Source of the DNA: Candidatus Blautia stercorigallinarum
Lineage (GTDB): Bacteria > Bacillota > Clostridia > Lachnospirales > Lachnospiraceae
Assembly: GCA_019112785.1 (NCBI GenBank)
Contig: DXIQ01000032.1
Span: forward strand, 1 to 52,082
DNA: 52,082 bases
Direction of reading: 5' to 3'
Shown here: piece after piece, positions 1 through 7,349 of the stretch
How the letters are laid out: every line of letters begins with the position of its first letter
How positions within the stretch are numbered: position 1 is the stretch's first letter
Notes under the pieces: generated by a model
What the model saw: the letters and a program-made list of their open reading frames with translations, nothing else
What the model was told of the DNA's origin: nothing
The model's database searches: none
Position numbers and translations under genes: made by a program

Positions 1-174
1 CACGTAGGAGGCGGATTAGTAACCGTTATGGTAAGAGGAGATGTGGGAGCTGTAAAGGCAGCTACCGATGCGGGAGCAGCCGCAGCAGAGAGAGTAGGAG
101 AACTGATCTCCATCCATGTGATCCCAAGACCTCATGAAGAAGTAGAAGCGATCCTGCCTTCTTTAGGAGAGTAA
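1..174 (+). CDS. eutM: BMC shell protein, C-terminal part (EutM/PduA-like)
   Basis: This is the last 57 codons of a hexameric bacterial-microcompartment shell protein, cut by the window edge. The visible part contains GDVGAVKAA, an alanine-rich helix, and the end [12 protein letters not shown], which is the usual C-terminal strand of single-domain BMC proteins of the EutM/PduA type. Such hexamers tile the facets of the shell and their central pores admit substrates. The reading frame ends with TAA at 172-174. The downstream eut genes run in the same direction, so this is probably the shell gene that follows the ethanolamine ammonia-lyase genes, which lie outside the window. EutM versus another single BMC paralogue cannot be settled from this fragment. 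Confidence 0.85.
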   Translation, partial: HVGGGLVTVMVRGDVGAVKAATDAGAAAAERVGELISIHVIPRPHEEVEAILPSLGE

Positions 175-183
175 TCCCCTTCG

Positions 184-238
184 GACCGGGAGAAGATGTC
201 TGTGAAAGGGCGGTATACGCCCTGGCGTCTTCCCGGTC
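184..238 (+). promoter_or_regulatory. Nested hairpin between shell gene and eutT
   Basis: The outer arms GACCGG (184-189) and CCGGTC (233-238) pair, followed inward by GAAGA/TCTTC with a two-base bulge. An inner stem GGGCG/CGCCC (208-212/218-222) closes a five-base loop. The structure fills most of the gap between two eut genes and is followed by a run of seven A rather than T, so it is not a classical terminator. It may be an mRNA processing or stabilising structure that lets abundant shell protein mRNA be made apart from the enzymes. Seen: the pairing. Inferred: the role. Confidence 0.45.
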
Positions 239-274
239 AGGAAAAAAATCAGGTAAGGAGGCAGCGGACAGAAA

Positions 275-1105
275 ATGAAAGTAATCACAGAAGCGATTTT
301 AAGAGACGAGCTGCGTGCTTCTGTTCCCGAGACCTACACGGTACCTGAGGGAAAGATCCTTTCGCCGGCTGCCAGGGAATTCCTGCAGCAGAACAAGGTG
401 AAGATCCTGGACGGAAAAAAAGTTTCCTATCAGAAAGAGAAAAAGCAGGAACCGGAAAAAGCGGAAAAGGAGGATAAAAGGCCGGATGTAAAGGCCACAG
501 AAGTTCCTCCCATGCCTGCGGTTCCCACTGAAGAAAATAAAAAACCCAGATTTGTAGACTATGAAACAGGAGCTTTTTACTTTGAAAAGCCGGAACATAT
601 GACCCATCTGTACGGAAATGTTCTGGTCCCCAAGGATCATAAAAGGATCTATTTCAGAGGAAAACTGGACAGTCTGGAGTCTGCTTTTGTTCTGAACCAG
701 ACTCTTCTCCTGGAGATGGGAGAAGACCAGTCTCTGATTGACGACCTTCAGGATATCCTGGAAAGTCTTCGGGAAATGATGCGCTGCGACGTTATGGACG
801 AGCCTTTCCGCAGAGATTACATTATAGGATTGAATCACAAAGAACTGAGAGAACATTCTCATAATCCTATGAAGTTCTATCACATTAAGCAGATGGTCCT
901 TCCGGATTATACTCTGGGAAAATCCTATGCTCTTCTGAATCAGCTGAGAGCGGCGGTAAGAGAAACCGAGGTAGCTGCCGCAGCTGCTTTCCATGTCGGA
1001 AAAGAATATTTAAGACAGGATATCATAGAGGAGCTGAACCGTATGTCCAGCGCCATGCACATTATCATGTGCAAGTATCTGGCAGGTGAATACGGCAGGA
1101 AATGA
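275..1105 (+). CDS. eutT: Ethanolamine-utilisation cobalamin adenosyltransferase (EutT)
   Basis: A 276-residue protein with the EutT layout: an N-terminal segment (residues 1-45) ending LSPAAREFLQQNKVKIL, a charged linker of about 45 residues, then the all-helical adenosyltransferase core. In the core TEVAAAAAF (roughly residues 232-240) matches the family's RETE-x-AA helix. It would transfer the 5'-deoxyadenosyl group of ATP to cob(I)alamin, making the cofactor of ethanolamine ammonia-lyase inside or beside the microcompartment. The His/Cys-Cys-x-x-Cys metal motif of the Salmonella enzyme is absent: there are no clustered cysteines before the core. A metal-independent subtype lacking that motif is known in other Firmicutes. 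The start has AAGGAGG about 13 bases upstream. Confidence 0.85.
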   Translation: MKVITEAILRDELRASVPETYTVPEGKILSPAAREFLQQNKVKILDGKKVSYQKEKKQEPEKAEKEDKRPDVKATEVPPMPAVPTEENKKPRFVDYETGAFYFEKPEHMTHLYGNVLVPKDHKRIYFRGKLDSLESAFVLNQTLLLEMGEDQSLIDDLQDILESLREMMRCDVMDEPFRRDYIIGLNHKELREHSHNPMKFYHIKQMVLPDYTLGKSYALLNQLRAAVRETEVAAAAAFHVGKEYLRQDIIEELNRMSSAMHIIMCKYLAGEYGRK

Positions 1106-1121
1106 CAGACAGGAGGAACCT

Positions 1122-1739
1122 ATGGAAAGGCTTATAAAACAGGTAACAGACAGCCTTATAAAGGCCGGGCTGGTGGAGGTGGAAGTGTCTGCCAGACACG
1201 TACATCTCACAGCAGAGGACGTAGAGGTGCTTTTCGGCAAAGGCGCCGTCCTGCACCCTAAACGTCCCCTGTCCCAGAAAGGCCAGTTCCTCAGTGAAGA
1301 GCGTGTAACCCTGGTGGGGAAAAAAGGGAAAATGCAGCGGGTAGCCGTCCTGGGACCGGTGCGCAGCGCTACCCAGGCAGAGCTTTCTGTAAGCGACTGT
1401 GTGGCTTTGGGGGTCCAGGCTCCTCTAAGAGAATCAGGAGATATTGAAGGATCCGGAGGAATCCTTATTGAGGGACCTGCGGGAACCCTCCAGATCTCCC
1501 AGGGAGCTATTGTGGCCCACAACCACATTCACGTTCCTACACAGACTGCAGCCCGGCTGGGACTGAAAGATAAGGAAAGGGTGTCTGTAAAGATCCTCAG
1601 TGAAAGACCGGTGACCTTTGAAGATGTGATCATCCGGGTGAGGGAGGACTTTAATTTTAAGATGCACATCGACTTTGACGAAGCCAATGCGGCTTCTGTT
1701 AAAGGATTTACATTAGGAAAGATCATAAAACACACATAA
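1122..1739 (+). CDS. pduL: Phosphate propanoyl/acetyltransferase (PduL type)
   Basis: A 205-residue microcompartment phosphotransacylase. The two PduL halves are visible, each with a zinc-binding histidine cluster: SARHVHLT near residue 28 and VAHNHIHVPT near residue 137. PduL converts acyl-CoA to acyl phosphate and recycles CoA within the compartment, the step EutD carries out in Salmonella. The start at ATG 1122 is preferred to the in-frame ATG at 1086 because AGGAGG lies eight bases before it and the earlier start would overlap eutT. The N-terminal helix (ERLIKQVTDSLIKAG) resembles an encapsulation peptide, an amphipathic helix that targets enzymes to the lumen; this is an inference from its form. 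Confidence 0.9.
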   Translation: MERLIKQVTDSLIKAGLVEVEVSARHVHLTAEDVEVLFGKGAVLHPKRPLSQKGQFLSEERVTLVGKKGKMQRVAVLGPVRSATQAELSVSDCVALGVQAPLRESGDIEGSGGILIEGPAGTLQISQGAIVAHNHIHVPTQTAARLGLKDKERVSVKILSERPVTFEDVIIRVREDFNFKMHIDFDEANAASVKGFTLGKIIKHT

Positions 1740-1750
1740 GGAGCAGGACC

Positions 1751-2569
1751 ATGGATATACAACAGGTAGAAAATTTTATGAAAATGGTAAGCAGGTCAGA
1801 AAAAGAGACTTTTCCCCATAAGGGAAAGCTGAAAACAGGCCTGGACCTGGGTACCGCATATATCGTACTGGTGGTCCTGGACGAAGACAACAGGCCTGTG
1901 GCCTGTGAGAAGCAGGCGGCCAGCGTGCTGAGAGACGGAGTGGTGGTAGACTACACCGGAGCATTGGATATCGTAAAAAAGCTGAAGGCAAAACTGGAGG
2001 AACGTATCGGTGAAGAACTGATCAACTGCGCCATTGCCATGCCTGCGGGAACGGAGAGCAGCGTGAAGACCCATCAGTATGTGGCAGAGGGCGCCGGTTT
2101 CGAGGTGACGGCGGTACTGGATGAACCCTCATCTGCCAATGCCATTTACAAGATACAGGATGGGGTGATCGTGGACATAGGAGGGGGAACTACAGGCCTG
2201 GCTGTGATCCACGGAGGAAAAGTGGTCCGGACCGAGGATGAACCTACGGGAGGAACCCATCTGTCTCTGGTCCTGGCGGGAAACTACCATATTTCTTTTG
2301 AAGAGGCGGAAGCCATTAAACAGGATTATTCCAGACATAAGGAGATCCTGCCGGTGGTGAAAGCAGTGGTGGAAAAAATAGCTTCTATTATCAAACGGTA
2401 TGTAGACCCCAAAGATGTTGACACCATTTATCTCTGCGGAGGTACCTGCTGTCTTACAGGAATTGAAAACATTATACAAAAAGAAACAGGAATCAAGACA
2501 GTAAAACCGGCAGATCCCTTTCTGGTCACGCCGGCGGGAATCGCGGTGAACTGTCTGATCTCTGATTAA
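1751..2569 (+). CDS. eutJ: EutJ, actin/Hsp70-fold eut chaperone-like protein
   Basis: A 272-residue protein of the actin/Hsp70/FtsA superfamily. Visible nucleotide-binding elements are TGLDLGTAYIVLVVLDE (phosphate 1, residues about 30-46), VIVDIGGGTTGLAVI (phosphate 2, about 139-153) and YLCGGTCCLTGIE (adenosine motif, about 225-237). EutJ is conserved in eut operons and has been proposed to act as a chaperone or reactivating factor for ethanolamine ammonia-lyase, but its role is not firmly proven. It lies 11 bases after pduL with AAGGAGC before the ATG. Confidence 0.88.
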   Translation: MDIQQVENFMKMVSRSEKETFPHKGKLKTGLDLGTAYIVLVVLDEDNRPVACEKQAASVLRDGVVVDYTGALDIVKKLKAKLEERIGEELINCAIAMPAGTESSVKTHQYVAEGAGFEVTAVLDEPSSANAIYKIQDGVIVDIGGGTTGLAVIHGGKVVRTEDEPTGGTHLSLVLAGNYHISFEEAEAIKQDYSRHKEILPVVKAVVEKIASIIKRYVDPKDVDTIYLCGGTCCLTGIENIIQKETGIKTVKPADPFLVTPAGIAVNCLISD

Positions 2570-2588
2570 AAGGGAAAGGAGGAGAGAG

Positions 2589-3338
2589 ATGGATACAGAT
2601 GCTTTGATCAGCGAGATCTGCCGGAGAGTTATGGAAAAGGCAGCGGCTCTGGAAGCACAGGGGCAGGATACAGCCAAACCTAAAATCCTGATTCTTACAG
2701 AGAAACATGGGGAGATCTGTCATGAAACCCTGGAAAACCAGATATTAACGGGGAAATATCAGACAGAATGTGCCCTTCTCAAGGGGTATGACTGTAAGGC
2801 GGAAGATTATGAAGCCATCCTGGTATATACCCTGTCTAACGTGGCCCTTGGCAAACTGGCAGCAGGGATCTTTGACTGTCCCTTTACCCGGATCCTGGGG
2901 GAAGCCCTTCTCCAGGGAAAGAAAATACTGGCAGCCAGAGAAGGGATAGAGCTTTTTTCCTATAAAGATACAGCCCCCAAACCATACTATAACAGGCTGG
3001 CAGAAAATCTGAAGCTGCTGGAAGAAAGCGGCATGATCCTGACTCCTCACAGCCAGATGGCGGCCCTTCTGACCGGTGAAATGCCAGAAGCCGGCCTTAA
3101 GAAGCCGGAGAAGGAATGCCCGGCAGAGGAAGAACAGGAAAAAGAACCTTCCTGCCAGGAAGAAGTACTGACGAAAAGAGTGATCACAGAACGGGACATG
3201 GCCGCCCTTAAGGAAAGGAAGATTTCCAGGATCCTGGTGGGTGAAAAGACCATCTTCACCGATCTGGCAAGAGAATATGCTTCCAGATATGGCATTACGG
3301 TAAGACGCAGTGACTGCCTGGAAAAGAAGGGAGAGTAA
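2589..3338 (+). CDS. Conserved ethanolamine-utilisation protein (flavoprotein-like)
   Basis: A 249-residue protein without catalytic motifs I can name. The N-terminal helix DALISEICRRVMEKAAAL resembles the lumen-targeting peptides of microcompartment cargo. The middle has an alpha/beta pattern (KILILTEKHGE, EAILVYTLSN, ILAAREGIEL) like a flavodoxin-type fold. The C-terminal part (from about residue 195, VITERDMAALKERKISRILV) is a separate small domain reached through a Glu-rich linker. The pattern fits the conserved eut-associated family found in clostridial eut operons next to EutJ and EutN (TIGR02536 type, from memory). Function is unknown; operon position implies cargo or redox partner of the Fe-S protein downstream. 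Confidence 0.65.
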   Translation: MDTDALISEICRRVMEKAAALEAQGQDTAKPKILILTEKHGEICHETLENQILTGKYQTECALLKGYDCKAEDYEAILVYTLSNVALGKLAAGIFDCPFTRILGEALLQGKKILAAREGIELFSYKDTAPKPYYNRLAENLKLLEESGMILTPHSQMAALLTGEMPEAGLKKPEKECPAEEEQEKEPSCQEEVLTKRVITERDMAALKERKISRILVGEKTIFTDLAREYASRYGITVRRSDCLEKKGE

Positions 3339-3341
3339 AAG

Positions 3342-3635
3342 ATGAAGACAGCAAGAGTGATCGGAAATATCTGGGCTACCAGAAAGGAAGAAAAGCTGGC
3401 AGGCCTGAAGCTTCTGATACTTCAGCCTTTAAATCTGCTGGATGACTCTCCTGTAGAGTATCCCATTGTAGCAGCGGACATTATCGGCGCAGGAGTGGGA
3501 GAAAAGGTGATCTATGTAGGCGGCAGCTCCGCCAGAGGAGCTGCCGGAGGCATGGATATTCCTGTAGACGCTACCGTTGTGGGGATCGTAGATGATCAGG
3601 AAATAGTAGAAGAGCTCATAGAAAGAAAGCGGTGA
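3342..3635 (+). CDS. eutN: EutN/CcmL-family pentameric vertex protein
   Basis: A 97-residue BMC vertex protein. It starts with KTARVIGNIWATRKEEKLAG and contains VAADIIGAGVGEKVIYVGGSS and VDATVVGIVD, the standard EutN/CcmL core. These proteins form pentamers that close the twelve corners of the polyhedral shell. The gene begins three bases after the previous stop, with GGAGAG as Shine-Dalgarno site, and is followed four bases later by the PduS-like gene, so it is translationally embedded in the eut operon. Confidence 0.92.
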   Translation: MKTARVIGNIWATRKEEKLAGLKLLILQPLNLLDDSPVEYPIVAADIIGAGVGEKVIYVGGSSARGAAGGMDIPVDATVVGIVDDQEIVEELIERKR

Positions 3636-3639
3636 AGCC

Positions 3640-4989
3640 ATGGAATTTTTAGAATTGATCCAGTCTGCTGGAGTGGCCGGAGCCGGCGGGGCGGGATTCC
3701 CCACCCATGTAAAGCTGAAGGCCAAAGCAGAATATTTCATAGTAAACGGGGCAGAGTGCGAGCCGCTGATCGAAACGGATAAGTATCTGTGCAGGACTTA
3801 TCCGGAGCGGATCGTGGAGACCACAGCAAAGATCGCTTCCCACCTGGAAGCCAAACATGCAGTGATCGCCCTGAAAGGAGAATATAAACGGGAGATCCGG
3901 GCCCTGTCTCAGGCTATAGAAAAGCTGAATGCCCCGGTAGAGATCTTTCAGTCAGAAGCTTTCTATCCGGCGGGAGATGAACAGGTCCTGGTATGGAACG
4001 TAACAGGGAGGAGCATCCCTGAAAAGGGACTGCCGCTGGATGTAGGCTGTGTGGTAGATAATGTGGGAACCGTACTGTCCATAGCAGACGCTCTGGAGGA
4101 AATTCCGGTATGCGAAAAATTCCTTTCTGTGACAGGAGCGGTAAAAGAAACAAAAATGTTCCATGTACCTCTGGGAACAGCTATTACAGATATCTTAAAG
4201 GCAGTCCAGATTCTTCCCGGAGATTACGCAGTGATCCTGGGAGGCCCTATGATGGGGAAAATGCTCCGGACAAAGGAGGAGATCCAGGGCGCTGTGGTAA
4301 CAAAGACCACAGGAAATCTCCTTGTCCTTCCCAAAGATCATTATCTGGTAAAGCGCAGCGAAAAGACAGTGCCCCAGATGATCCACATTGCAAAGTCCGC
4401 CTGTATCCAGTGCAGGATGTGTACAGATATGTGTCCCCGTTTCCTGATCGGCCATGAGGTAAGGCCCAACATGGTCATGAGAAATCTCTGGAGAGAAAGT
4501 CTCATAACCTCACCCCAGGAGGCCAAGAAAGCTTTTGGAAGCGCAGTGAACTGCTGCTCCTGCGGCGTCTGCGAGATGTTTGCATGCCCTATGGGACTGT
4601 CTCCCAGAAAAATGAACGAATATGCAAAAGGCATCTTAAACAAATGGGAAGTGAACCCTGAGAGAAATATGGAACCCCGGGCCAGAGCAGGGATCGAACA
4701 TAAAAAGATCCCCACAAAAAGGCTTATCGCCAGGCTGGGACTGGCCCCCTATGTGTCTCAGAAACTGCCGGTTTTTCAGGAACTGGATGTAAATACATGT
4801 TACCTTCCTCTACGTCAGCATATCGGAAAGCCGGCAGTTCCCGTGGTACATCCGGGACAGCATGTGGAAAAGGGCCAGCTGGCTGCGAAAGCCGCAGAAG
4901 GACTGTCCCTGAATATCCACACAGGTATGGCCGGAGTGGTGACTGAGGTCACCCAGGAAGGCATTAAGATCTGCAGGGAGGAGGTATAA
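3640..4989 (+). CDS. pduS: PduS/RnfC-like Fe-S flavoprotein of the microcompartment
   Basis: A 449-residue protein of the PduS/RnfC type. The N-terminus has the glycine-rich GVAGAGGAGFPTHVKL of the NADH/FMN-binding domain with YFIVNGAECEPL, then an SLBB-like region. Two ferredoxin motifs follow, CIQCRMCTDMCP near residue 254 and CCSCGVCEMFACP near 303. A C-terminal biotinyl/barrel-sandwich-like segment (VVHPGQHVEKGQ) ends the protein. PduS reduces cobalamin for the adenosyltransferase and can pass electrons to a shell-embedded cluster. Its partner here is probably the PduT-like shell protein that begins three bases later, with EutT as the corrinoid consumer. Confidence 0.85.
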   Translation: MEFLELIQSAGVAGAGGAGFPTHVKLKAKAEYFIVNGAECEPLIETDKYLCRTYPERIVETTAKIASHLEAKHAVIALKGEYKREIRALSQAIEKLNAPVEIFQSEAFYPAGDEQVLVWNVTGRSIPEKGLPLDVGCVVDNVGTVLSIADALEEIPVCEKFLSVTGAVKETKMFHVPLGTAITDILKAVQILPGDYAVILGGPMMGKMLRTKEEIQGAVVTKTTGNLLVLPKDHYLVKRSEKTVPQMIHIAKSACIQCRMCTDMCPRFLIGHEVRPNMVMRNLWRESLITSPQEAKKAFGSAVNCCSCGVCEMFACPMGLSPRKMNEYAKGILNKWEVNPERNMEPRARAGIEHKKIPTKRLIARLGLAPYVSQKLPVFQELDVNTCYLPLRQHIGKPAVPVVHPGQHVEKGQLAAKAAEGLSLNIHTGMAGVVTEVTQEGIKICREEV

Positions 4990-4992
4990 GCT

Positions 4993-5535
4993 ATGAGCAG
5001 CAAAGCAATCGGAATGATAGAACTGTCCAGCATTGCCAGAGGGATCGAAGTCAGCGATTATATGGTAAAGGCCGCTCAGGTGGAGCTTCTTAGGGCCTCC
5101 ACTGTGTGCCCGGGAAAATATGTGGTCATCGTAGGAGGAGATACAGGAGATGTGAAGGCTTCTATGGAAGCCGGACTGGCTCAGGGAGGAGAATTTGTGG
5201 TAGATTCCCTTAGGATCTCCAATGTCCATGAACAGCTGATCCCGGCTCTTTCCGGAACAGTCACTGTAGAAAATCCCCAGGCGGTAGGGGTTGTGGAATT
5301 TTATTCCATGACTTCCGCTATCCTGGCGGCAGATGAGGCGGCCAAGGCAGCCAACATTACATTGATCGAAGTCCGGATGGGCTATGCGGTAGGGGGAAAA
5401 GGATTTGTCACTCTGACAGGGGACGTAGGAGCGGTAAGAGCCGCGGTAGAGGCAGCCAAGAGGGATAAAGAACTCTATGTGGAGAGCACAGTGATCCCAA
5501 GACCGGCTCCTCAGGTATTCCAGTCCCTTCTGTAA
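4993..5535 (+). CDS. pduT: Tandem-BMC trimeric shell protein (PduT-like)
   Basis: A 180-residue protein made of two BMC domains (residues about 4-90 and 95-178), each with the conserved 'SIARGIEVSDYMVKAA' or 'SAILAADEAAKAA' helix, so it forms pseudohexameric trimers. Cys39 (STVCPGKY) lies at the position where PduT carries a cysteine that ligates a [4Fe-4S] cluster at the trimer pore. The adjoining PduS-like gene supports a role in electron transfer across the shell. The protein ends VIPRPAPQVFQSLL. Shine-Dalgarno AGGGAGGAGG is just upstream. Confidence 0.88.
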   Translation: MSSKAIGMIELSSIARGIEVSDYMVKAAQVELLRASTVCPGKYVVIVGGDTGDVKASMEAGLAQGGEFVVDSLRISNVHEQLIPALSGTVTVENPQAVGVVEFYSMTSAILAADEAAKAANITLIEVRMGYAVGGKGFVTLTGDVGAVRAAVEAAKRDKELYVESTVIPRPAPQVFQSLL

Positions 5536-5613
5536 GAAAAGGATACAGAGGCATATCCACAGGGCAGCTATAGATACATAAGAAACAGAAAATCACAAAA
5601 AGGAGGAGGATCT

Positions 5614-6858
5614 ATGTTTCAAGAACTGATTGATAATATTACTAATGTGGGAGTTTTTACTGAAAGCATAACTAACTGGATCCAGAATATTTCCATCAAC
5701 TCTGTGATCATTTTGATCATGATGATCTTTATGCTGGTAGGCGCTATTGACAAGATCCGGGGAAATAAAAAAGGATACGGTGAAAAATTTGAAGAGGGAT
5801 TTAACGCCATGGGACCTCTGGCTATGGCAATGGCCGGAGTTGTTGCCGCAGCGCCGGTACTGGCGATCATCCTGAAGCCTATCATTGTACCTATTTACAC
5901 AGCTCTGGGCGCAGACGCGTCCATGTTTGCCACCACTCTTCTGGCCTGCGATATGGGAGGTTATCCTCTGGCTATGGAGCTGGCGTCTAACGAAACCATG
6001 GGAAATTTCTCCGGTCTGATCCTGGGAACTATGATGGGCCCTACTCTGGTATTTACCATTCCCGTAGCTCTTTCTATTATTAAGAAGAAAGACAGAGCTT
6101 ACCTGGGAGCCGGTATCCTGGCCGGTATGATCACCATTCCTATCGGCTGTATCGTAGGCGGTCTGGTCATGAACATGACCCCTTATAAGATGAATATCCT
6201 TACGATCCTTATAAACCTGATCCCTGTTATCATTATCGCAGCCCTTATCGTAATCGGACTGTGGGTGATCCCGGGGAAGATGATCAGCGGATTCAATAAA
6301 TTCGGAACAGGGGTTACCATTGTTATCACAGCTCTGACCGCGATCGCAGTATTTGAATATCAGACAGGAATCGAATTCCCGCTGTTTAATATCATGGTAG
6401 AGCCAGACGCCGACGGAGCGATCCCTCTGGAATCCGGTCTTCTTACCTGCGGACAGATCGCTATTGTATTGATCGGAGCTTTCCCGATGGTAGAGTGGAT
6501 CACACGTACTTTCGGAAAACCGCTGAACGCCCTTGGAAAGAAACTGGGTATGAACGAGACAGGATGCGCAGGTCTGGTGGCTACCCTGGCTAACAATATC
6601 GCCATGTTTAACGTAATGGGCGATATGAACCCCAAGGGAAAACTTCTTAACGTAGCTTTTGCCGTAAGCGCGGCTTTCGTATTCGGAGATCACCTGGGCT
6701 TTACAGCAGGCGTAAATTCCGAAATGATCTTCCCGGTTATCGTAGGAAAACTTGTTGCAGGTATTACGGCTCTGATCCTTGCCAATATCCTGGCGCCGAA
6801 GCTCCTTGACAAGGTACAGTCAACGATTCAGGCAGAAGGCGGCAGCACAGAAGAATAA
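5614..6858 (+). CDS. eutH: Ethanolamine permease EutH
   Basis: A 414-residue, highly hydrophobic membrane protein with about ten or eleven transmembrane segments. It matches EutH in features such as FMLVGAIDKIRGNKKGYG, GFNAMGPLAMAM, ACDMGGYPLAMELA, and FGDHLGFTAGVNSEMIFP near the C-terminus. EutH takes up ethanolamine when the external concentration or pH is low. It lies 78 bases after the shell gene with a strong AGGAGGAGG site, unlike the tightly packed genes before it, so it could have separate translational control. Confidence 0.93.
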   Translation: MFQELIDNITNVGVFTESITNWIQNISINSVIILIMMIFMLVGAIDKIRGNKKGYGEKFEEGFNAMGPLAMAMAGVVAAAPVLAIILKPIIVPIYTALGADASMFATTLLACDMGGYPLAMELASNETMGNFSGLILGTMMGPTLVFTIPVALSIIKKKDRAYLGAGILAGMITIPIGCIVGGLVMNMTPYKMNILTILINLIPVIIIAALIVIGLWVIPGKMISGFNKFGTGVTIVITALTAIAVFEYQTGIEFPLFNIMVEPDADGAIPLESGLLTCGQIAIVLIGAFPMVEWITRTFGKPLNALGKKLGMNETGCAGLVATLANNIAMFNVMGDMNPKGKLLNVAFAVSAAFVFGDHLGFTAGVNSEMIFPVIVGKLVAGITALILANILAPKLLDKVQSTIQAEGGSTEE

Positions 6859-6878
6859 AGACAGAAGGGAGACGGGCA

Positions 6879-7313
6879 ATGAACGTAAGTGAAGAATTAG
6901 TGCGGCAGATCGTACAGAAGATCCTGGAGGAATCTGCGGCTCAGAATACCCCAAAAGAAGACTTTGTAAAAGAAAAAGATCCCAGCGGCATTATCAAGAT
7001 CAAAACAGATACTGTGAAATGTGAGAGATTCCAGCAGGACGGTGTGGCCCTGAAAGATGTGGTCACCCTGGAGGAAGCTCCCCGGATGGGCTGCGGGATC
7101 ATGGAGCTGGATCACACCAGCTTTGAATGGACACTGACCTATGACGAGTATGACATGGTCATAGATGGAACTCTGGAGATCGAGATCGACGGACGGGTGC
7201 TCACTGGAAAACCGGGAGATATCATCTACATACCGAAAAACTCTCATATCCATTTCCAGACTCCTTCCACTGCCAGATACGCCTACTTTGTATATCCGGC
7301 AGACTGGCAGTAA
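6879..7313 (+). CDS. eutQ: EutQ-like cupin protein
   Basis: A 144-residue protein: an N-terminal helix resembling a lumen-targeting peptide (SEELVRQIVQKILEES), a linker, and a C-terminal cupin barrel (YDMVIDGTLEIEIDG, KPGDIIYIPKNSHIHF). It matches the C-terminal domain of EutQ, reported to have acetate kinase activity in Salmonella; whether this shorter clostridial form does so is not known. It is the last recognisable eut gene, 20 bases after eutH, with AGAAGGGAGA upstream of the start. Confidence 0.85.
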   Translation: MNVSEELVRQIVQKILEESAAQNTPKEDFVKEKDPSGIIKIKTDTVKCERFQQDGVALKDVVTLEEAPRMGCGIMELDHTSFEWTLTYDEYDMVIDGTLEIEIDGRVLTGKPGDIIYIPKNSHIHFQTPSTARYAYFVYPADWQ

Positions 7314-7349
7314 GGCCGGCAGCAGCAGGAAGACGGAAAGGAGACTGAC

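Noticed and set aside
184..238. EutV (ANTAR) antiterminator binding site
   Set aside because: Two successive stem-loops with the characteristic hexaloop residues are not present and there is no T run after the second stem.
5593..6693. A 366-codon reading frame on the minus strand
   Set aside because: Shadow of eutH; its composition (runs of Asp/His/Gln) is typical of antisense of membrane-protein codons.
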